Below are positions 57,391 through 64,000 of a stretch of 64,000 nucleotides of DNA, piece by piece. Position 1 is the first letter of the stretch; each line of letters begins with the position of its first letter. The position numbers were made by a program, and so were the translations under genes. The notes beneath the pieces were generated by a model, which did no database searches, was not told the origin of the DNA, and saw nothing but the letters and a program-made list of their open reading frames with translations. The DNA comes from Rheum nobile (Eukaryota; Streptophyta; Magnoliopsida; Caryophyllales; Polygonaceae). The stretch is from positions 992,001 through 1,056,000 of the forward strand of contig WOAB01000719.1 in NCBI GenBank assembly GCA_027886185.1, given 5' to 3'.

Positions 57391-59880
57391 GGTAGGAAGG
57401 ACCCTCTTCGGTGGGGGAGTCTGATTTCGTTTCCTTTTGGATTTCCCCTTGCTGGATACATCAACCACCTCAACCACATTGGCCACCTCTATGGCCGCTG
57501 TAGTTAACACTTCAAGAGGTTCCTGCTCCTGCTAGGTAAGCTCCTCCCGTGGGGCACCTTCAAGATCATTAGTAAAATCCTGGCAATTATTGGCATCGCC
57601 AACCTTTTCATTTATGGCTTCAACAATGCCCATTACAACATCCGGAGACTCACCATACAAGACCAACCTATGCTCATTAGAATTATCAAAATCCTACAAT
57701 AATAATAACCATGTCAAACTACTGATATACACGACTATAAATCATGTCACCATGGTACAAACAAAATTGTAAGAGATATAAACTCCAATCCTGACATAAA
57801 CTATCAAAATCCTATCACCATGGTAAAAATAAAACTGTCAGAGTAGTAAATGCCATTTTTCATAGGAGCATATTTCATACCTCTTTGCCTTCAACCTCAA
57901 CCTCAGCCTCTACCTCTTTGCCTTCAGCCTCTACCTTCTCCACCTCATCCTCTACCTCTTTGCCTTCAGCCTCTACCTTTTCCTCCTCAACCTCAGCCCT
58001 TACCTTCTCCTCCCCCTCAACCTCATCCTCTTTGTCATCATCATTCTCCTCCTCCTCCTCTTCATCGTCCTCCTTACCTCATTGTCATCATCCTCAACCT
58101 CATCGTCCTTGTCATCATGCTTCTCCTCCTCCTCCTCTTCCTCCTTCTTGTCATCCTCCTCATCCTTCTTGTCATCCTTCTTATCACCACCCTGGCGAAG
58201 TTCTTCATTCTCATTACCCTCATCACCATCACCATCTTCATCATTATCACCATTATCATCATCCTCAACTTCCTCATCGTCATCTGTCCCCTCACTCTCA
58301 ACCTCCTCTTCTTGTACATCCTGATCCTCTACCTCCTCATCATCCTCTGTTTCATGGTCATCCTCATCCTTATAAACTTCGTTCTCATCCTCATCAGACT
58401 CATCACATGATTCAAAATCATCCTCATCACCTTTAATCTTTGGTTTCCTCTTACTGGTTTGATACCTCATCTTCATCCTCTACTTAGGCACCTCCTCCTG
58501 GTTTGATACCCTATTTTCCAGCCTTCCTATCCTCTCAAGCACTCCTTTTTCCATCCTCTTTATCATACTAAACATCTCACTTATCACCTCTGATGAATGC
58601 ACAAATGCATTACTCGGGCTCGCCCCATCTTTTGCTTTCTTGGTTTTCCCCTTTCCCTTCTTTTTCAAACCCTTCATTGCTTCCTTCACAATCTTATCAA
58701 AATACCGGTCATCATTTTCATTAGCATAGTAGCAATCGAACACCATATCTACCTCATCTTCATCGGAAATAAGAATGGGCTTAACCACATTTGTTGGATC
58801 AGCCAAAGACAACTCCAACACTCCATGTTCATGGACTTCATCTGAAAACCAACGAATACCTCGAGGCATTGCAGATTCTCTCAACTTTGATGCAAATGGG
58901 TGACCAACTATTGGCACTAGGGCTGAGTACGGGCCGACCGAACCGAAAGCCCGAACCGAAACCGACCCGAAAAACCCGAACCGAACCCGAACCCACATGA
59001 CTTCGGTTCGGCTTTCGGGCCGCATTTTTTAAGATTTTGGGTTCGGGTTCGGTTTGGTTCGGGTTTTGGCCTGTTTTTACGTTCGAATGCTGTTTTAGCC
59101 CGAACCCGAACCGAACCCGAACTTTCGGTTCAGTCTTCGGTCCCATTTTTTTAGGGGTTCGGGTTTTGGGCTTTTCGGGTTCGGGTCGGTTAGGGTCGGG
59201 TTTAGGCCCGTGCTCAACCCTAGTTGGCACAGCTTCCCATACCCATATCTACAATAACAAGTGGTTTGAGTATTAGCAAATTATCAAACCAGACAAAAAT
59301 GGAATGCACATAAAACTATGATACATTCCCTACATTAAATCATGACATCCTGTCACCCTATATTACAAATCCAGTCACCATGTAACATAAAATCTGACTG
59401 GAATGCACATATATTATATAAAAGGAAAAATAACATCACATTTGTTGTTACACCATCATATTCTGTAAATGCACTCTTCAAACTAAACAGACATCCTGCA
59501 TATTCACGATGATCATGTCACCTTGAATTGAAACATCCGGTCATACTATAGCATAAAGTATACAACTATGATGCAAAGATGCAAAGAAAACACACTGTTA
59601 AAAATGCATAATATAACTACCTGAAACACAACTGGCATGCCTTGAATGGAATATGGAATTCTTGGTAGGTTGGAGAGTAGCTTTACCTTCTCTACTGTTT
59701 GTATCCTTTTGGCTAGTGATGTGGTTAATGACTTGTGAAGCTCTTCATAAGAAACCCTTCCCCATGGATAATCCCAAAACTTATCCATATTCTCCAACAG
59801 CTTAACATGGAGCGGCTTCACCAACCTCTTTTTATCCCCTCCTAGTAACATGCCCTCAACTATCAAAAATAGTGTCAACT
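57391..59880 (-). pseudogene. MULE-2 ULP1-like gene, DUF1985-like and acidic middle part
   Basis: Minus-strand exon 59880-59621 encodes a DUF1985-like domain usual at the start of plant ULP transposon proteins (LFLIVEGMLLGGDKKR, DKFWDYPWGRVSYEELHKSL). The next exon starts at 59248 (IWVWEAVP), is interrupted by a hAT MITE, and resumes IVGHPFASKLRESAMPRGIR. It runs through a Lys-rich linker and, after an in-frame TAG at 58480-58482, a long Asp/Glu tract (58476-58000) and VEAEGKEVE repeats (to about 57875). A further exon (about 57590-57391, KSKRKRNQTPPPKRVLP) is cut by gypsy-4. The right side is cut by gypsy-5 at 59881. Together with 47709-48830 this is one broken gene. Confidence 0.85.
58918..59222. 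mobile_element. hAT-type MITE inside a ULP exon
   Basis: 305 bp; inverted ends TAGGGCTGAGTACGGGCC and GGCCCGTGCTCAACCCTA; an 8-bp target duplication with one mismatch (ATTGGCAC 58910-58917, GTTGGCAC 59223-59230). The interior is packed with CCGAACCCGAA/TTCGGGTTCGG motifs on both strands. Removing it rejoins the exon reading IWVWEAVP-IVGHPF. Noncoding. Confidence 0.93.
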
Positions 59881-61099
59881 TGATGTGTTCTTGCCTCCGA
59901 TGAAGGTCACAACGTCAAAGGCGGCACTTTTGGATCTAGTCTTGGGCAAGAAGTCACAAGTATCACTTGTCAAAGCTGCCGTGGAAACCTTGGGGAAACC
60001 CTTGATGAATTGCACGAAAGCTTGACAATGGATGTGCGTACGTGAACAATAACTTTTGAGGTTATCGGACACGGTGGTGAATGGATGCAAACCCGGTGGT
60101 GAGTGTCTGGGTGGTATCGGCGGTGGCGACGATGACGATGACGAGTGTCAAGACAACATTGACGACGGCAATGGCGAAGGCGATGGTGATGGTGAGCGAT
60201 CGACTGGGTTCGAGTGTGGGTTCAATGGTGACAGCGATAGCGATGGCGGTGGTGGATGTCACAAGCGATTGGCTAGCGACGGCGACAACGATGGTGTCGG
60301 TGCGATTACGGAAGCGATTTGATAGGTGGCGATGGAAGCGATGGTGTGATGGTTGATGATAGATGACTTGAAGATCAAGTCATTGGCCGTAGCGTCGGCG
60401 GCGGAGTGAAGGGAGATGCGAAGGAAGACTTTGCTTAAAGGGTTCCAAGCGTTTGCCGTAGCGTCGGCGGCAGAGTGAAGGGGATGCAAAAATAGAGATA
60501 GGTTGACGTCCGATCAAAGGAAAGAGGATTTCACTCGACTTAAGTTTTGATTAATTTGAACGTAAAGAAATAACAAGACATAAGTTTAACTTAATTACTA
60601 GAGGCGAGACTCGGATGGGCCGAGTCGAGCCTAGTGGGCTAGCCCATGCAACATGCAATAGGCACACACCCAAAAAAATAGAAAGACTATAAATGGAAAC
60701 TTTGTAAAACAAGTAAATACTAACAATAGAAATGTCTCAAATAACAATGTCAAAAATGAGGCAAATAAATCTCTAAACGCATACGATAGGCACCGGTGTT
60801 GGCGGCGAGGCATGGGACGCAGACACTGGGAGTGGCGGCGATGTCACGTGTGTCTGGGCTCGACAGTGGGTGCATCCGATGCCGATGACGATGGGCTCGT
60901 CTCTGCGATGCCGATGGTGGCGAGGACTTGGAGTTTGGGTTCGGTCTCGAGTGTGCCTTGGCCATCAATGACGCGAGCGACTAGCGATTGCACGACGTCA
61001 GCGATGGCCTTGGTCCTTGACCTTGTCACTGGGCCCTCTCAGCGTATGCTCATGGCATGCTCCTCCTCTATGGCCGTCATGGAAGGCAGGGTCGCATCA
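59881..61099 (-). repeat. gypsy-5 3' LTR
   Basis: 1219 bp, on the minus strand TGATGCGACC to GAACACATCA, preceded by polypurine GTGGGGGAGGG. Its first bases match the gypsy-3 LTR more than the gypsy-4 LTR. Contains GATGGTGATGG-like short repeats at 60110-60300. Confidence 0.92.
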
Positions 61100-64000
61100 C
61101 CCTCCCCCACTCGGATGTGAAACGTCCCCGCTTTACCATCATCAAATTCAGGCTCCACGTAAGGTGTCAAGTCCGAGACGTTGAAGGACGCATGGACTCC
61201 ATAGTCGTCTGGGAGCTCGAGTTGATAGGCATTGTCCCCAATGGCTTTGATCACGCGGAATGGGCCATCTCCACATGGGGTCAGCTTGTGTTTGCGCCGC
61301 GAGGGGAACCTTTCTTTTCGCAAATGCACCCAGACAAGGTCCCCGGGTGCGAAGACGACGCAGCGGCGGCCAGAGTTGTGTTGCGAGGCGTATTGCGAGG
61401 CCCTTCTTTCCAATTGCTCGCGTGTTCGCCGATGCAGCTCTTGCACTTGCTCGGCGTGATTGGCGGCAGTGATGTGCACTGGGTCTCAGAGTGGGCGCGG
61501 CGATAGATCCAAAGGCGTCAAGGGATTCCTTCCATAGACGACCTCGAAGGGTGTTTGCTTGGTCGCCGTGTGCCTGCAACGATTATAAGAAAACTCCACA
61601 AAAGATAGTAAGTCCTCCCAACGCCTAGGGTTGGCCTTTAGCATGGTGCGAAGGAGGGCTCCTAGGGTTCTATTCGTAACCTCAGTTTGGCCATCGATCT
61701 GGGGGTGGTAGCTAGTGGAGAAGAGAAGTTTAGTGCCTAGCTTACCCCAAAGTGTTCTCCAAAAATGACCAACAAACTTGGAATCCCTATCACTAACAAT
61801 GGTACGTGGGACTCCATGAAGACGCATCACATGCTCAAAGAATAAATCGGCTATCTCACTAGCACTATGGGTTGTCTTACAAGCTACAAAATGTGCCATC
61901 TTAGAAAACCTATCTACAATCACAAAGATAGAGTCTTTACCTCGACGAGAGAGGGGCAAACCCATGATGAAATCCATGGAAAGGTCTTCCCAAGGGGCGG
62001 CGGGTATGGGCAGTGGGGTGTAGAGGCCGTGTGGACTAGACCTAGCTTTGTCTCTTTGGCACGTCACACAACTCCTACAGTAGCGGGTCACCTGGTGGGT
62101 CATACGAGGCCAGAAAAAGTGCTTTCTAAGCGCGGCCAAGGTCTTGGCAATCCCAAATTGGCCTCGGCCATCGTGTGCTTCTTGGATCAAAATGAGCCTA
62201 ATAGAGGACCTAGGGATGCATAGGCATCCAGCCTTGTACAAGTAACCCTCAGAGAGAAAATATGACTCAAATTCACGGCTTCTAAGGCAATGCTCTAATA
62301 TTGGTTTGAAGAAAGGATTAATAGCATATAATTCCTTTATCAAAGCAAAGCCTAGAATCTTAGTTTGCACATGAGTCAAGAGAACGTACCTACGAGAAAG
62401 GGCGTCGGCTACCACATTTTCTTTGCCTTTCTTATGGACCATGACATAAGGAAAAGTCTCAAGGAACTTCACCCAACGAGCATGGCGTCAGTTGTGGTGG
62501 GCTTGGTTCTTCAAATAGCTCAAGGCGGCATGGTCGCTGTGGATGACAAATTCTCGTGGACAAAGGTAATGTTGCAGAGACTTTAGCACACAAACTAGGG
62601 CATATAATTCATTTTCGTATGTGGGGTAGTTGAGGGTGGCCCCTGTGAGCTTCTCACTAAAGAAGGCAATGGGCCTCCTCTCTTGGTGCAAGACACCTCC
62701 AATGCCGACGTCAGAGGCATCACACTCCACTTTAAAGTGCTTGGCAAAGTCAGGGAGCTGGAGTAGAGGCGCGTGGAACAAGGCATCCTTCAAAGCCGAG
62801 AAGGCTTTCTCATGGGCCTCGAGCCAAGTCACAGTGGCACCTTTCTTCGTGAGCTCATGCAGAGGCGCGGTGATTGTACTAAAATCCTTCAGAAAGCGCC
62901 TATAGAAACCGGCGAGGCCAATGAAGCTCCTCACCATGGTGGGCGTCGTCGGCGTCGGCCACTCGCGAATGGCCTTGACTTTGTCTTTGTCGACGCGCAA
63001 GCCATCTTTACTCACAACGTAGCCTAGGAAGTTTGTAGTGTCGGAGCAGAAGTGACACTTGCCAAGGTTGGCAAATAAGCTCTCACATCGAAGGCAATCC
63101 AGAACAAGACGTAGGTGCTCGACGTGATCCTCAAGGCTGCGTGAGTAGACAAGGATGTCATCAAAATAAACGACAACAAACTTGCCCATAAATTCTCTCA
63201 AGACGTGGTTCATCAAGCGCATGAATGTGCTTGGGGCGTTGGCGAGCCCAAAAGGCATGACAAGCCACTCGTAGAGCCCATACTTGGTTTTGAAGGCGGT
63301 CTTCCACTCATCACCCTCTTTCATCCGAATTTGGTGATAACCACTCTTCAAATCAATTTTGGAGAATAGAGTCGCGTCGTGGAGCTCATCAAGCATGTCG
63401 TCAAGGTGCGATATTGGGTGTCTATACTTCACGGTGATCTGGTTTATTGCACGGCAATCAACACACATTCTCCACGTGCCATCTTTCTTGGGCACAAGGA
63501 TCACATGCACAACGCAAGGGCTCAATGATTCCCTCACGTAGCCACGATCCAACAACTCTTGCACCTGGTGCTGCAACTCTTGGGTCTCCTTAGGGCCGAC
63601 GCGGTAAGAGGCGCGATTGGGCAACGAGGCACCAGGCACCAAGTCGATTTGGTGCTCAATGCCCCTCAGTGGTGGTAAGCCATGGGGTAGCTCCTCTGGA
63701 AAGACGTCGGCAAAGTCGGCAAGCAAAGCGGAGATTGGAGGCGGCAATGGCTTGGCGCTAGTCGAATCAGAGATGCAAGGAGTGAGCACCAAAAGAAAAC
63801 ATGGAGCCTTGCCCGTCAAAGCAGCAGTGAGCTCACTGGGCCGCACTAGAAGCAACTTGTGTTCACAGCGGCCTTACAACTGAGGCGTTTAAGGCGATCG
63901 AATGGCCAACTATGATGGAAGGGTGGCACTTGGCAACTTTTGTGAGGCCCTTGGTGTGTGGACACCTGTGCTCGAGCCAGAATCTGGAGAGCCTGTCCAG
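61100..64000 (-). pseudogene. gypsy-5 pol: RT, RNase H, integrase
   Basis: From the right edge: protease-RT linker with an in-frame TAA (63874-63876), then an open reading 63855-62488 covering RT (HVILVPKKDGTWRM, MPFGLANAPSTF, YFDDILVYS) and RNase H (VECDASDVGIGGVL, FVIHSDHAALSYL) to a TGA near 62488. Integrase 62472-61486 follows with HDGRGQFG/CRSCVTCQR, MDFIMGLPLS, SDRDSKFVGHF and DGQTEV; a stop near 61487; then the C-terminal domain (GDLVWVHLRKERFPSRRKH, GPFRVIKAI), which reads into the LTR. RT and RNase H are otherwise intact over 455 residues. This is the most nearly functional pol in the window but still has three stops. Confidence 0.93.

Larger units (their letters stand above)
59881..64000 (-). 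mobile_element. gypsy-5: second gypsy-4-family element, 3' half in window
   Basis: Minus-strand 3' LTR 59881-61099 and pol reaching the right edge. It interrupts the DUF1985-like exon of the ULP gene; adjacent bases are CAACT (59876-59880), the other copy lying outside. The LTR is about 210 bp longer than in gypsy-4, so it is a distinct subfamily. Confidence 0.92.

Noticed and set aside
57850..58436. Ser/Leu/Pro-rich plus-strand open readings
   Set aside because: They are the antisense of the Asp/Glu-rich tract of the minus-strand ULP gene; GA/CT-biased codons keep all frames open.
58918..59222. Telomere-like GGTTCGG repeats
   Set aside because: The words are on both strands, bounded by inverted ends and an 8-bp duplication, so it is a hAT MITE; plant telomeres are TTTAGGG.
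60056..60356. Gly/Asp-rich open readings near 60.1-60.3 kb
   Set aside because: They come from GATGGTGATGG-type repeats in the gypsy-5 LTR, open in several frames on both strands.

Overview
This window is plant nuclear DNA, most likely from a eudicot, though I cannot name the species. It is almost entirely a nest of transposable elements. I found no ordinary intact cellular gene, and every long coding region I could follow carries stop codons, frameshifts, deletions or insertions. Plant signatures are Ty3/gypsy chromoviruses with initiator-Met-tRNA-type primer sites (TGGTATCAGAGC), Mutator-like elements (MULEs) carrying ULP1-type peptidase genes and FAR1/MURA-type transposases, a plant mobile domain gene and a TTCGG-rich hAT miniature element. 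The dense nesting suggests pericentromeric or other heterochromatic DNA; that is inference.

Left half (1-31.3 kb). A minus-strand plant-mobile-domain (PMD) pseudogene (28.6-31.3 kb) is cut by a minus-strand Tekay-like gypsy (gypsy-2, 23.8-28.6 kb in view). Gypsy-2 is cut near its protease/RT boundary by a plus-strand Tekay-like chromovirus (gypsy-1, from beyond the left edge to 23797). Gypsy-1 received three more insertions: a probable solo LTR (579-1341), a second gypsy (gypsy-3, 3117-9024, target duplication CCTTC) and an 11.2-kb MULE (MULE-1, 11371-22612, target duplication TAAAATATGA) inside its 3' LTR. MULE-1 has a left plus-strand ULP1-like gene and a right minus-strand FAR1-like transposase facing each other, with a scrap of a CTD-phosphatase gene between them.

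Middle (31.3-33.8 kb). AT-rich DNA with a cluster of palindromic TGTGCGTTAA motifs, two tandem tRNA-derived SINE-like units and a 263-bp foldback MITE whose two ends match the two ends of MULE-1.

Right half (33.8-64 kb). A second MULE system: a plus-strand MURA-type transposase pseudogene (33.9-44.3 kb) split by gypsy-6 (35107-42561, LTRs of about 3 kb, a gutted interior, target duplication GCGTT), and a facing minus-strand ULP1/DUF1985 pseudogene (47.7 to beyond 59.9 kb). The latter is split by gypsy-4 (48831-57390, target duplication GGTAG), a hAT MITE (58918-59222) and gypsy-5 (59881 to the right edge). Noncoding parts of the two MULE systems are peppered with different short motifs: GTGCAYRAATAAG in MULE-1 and its MITE, ATCCTGTCA in the MULE-2 region.

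How the parts relate: the gypsy gag, protease, RT, RNase H and integrase modules are decayed retrotransposition machinery; the MULE transposases are cut-and-paste enzymes that travel with ULP-like genes of unsettled role. Target duplications and protein reading frames that continue across insertions give an internally consistent order of insertion.
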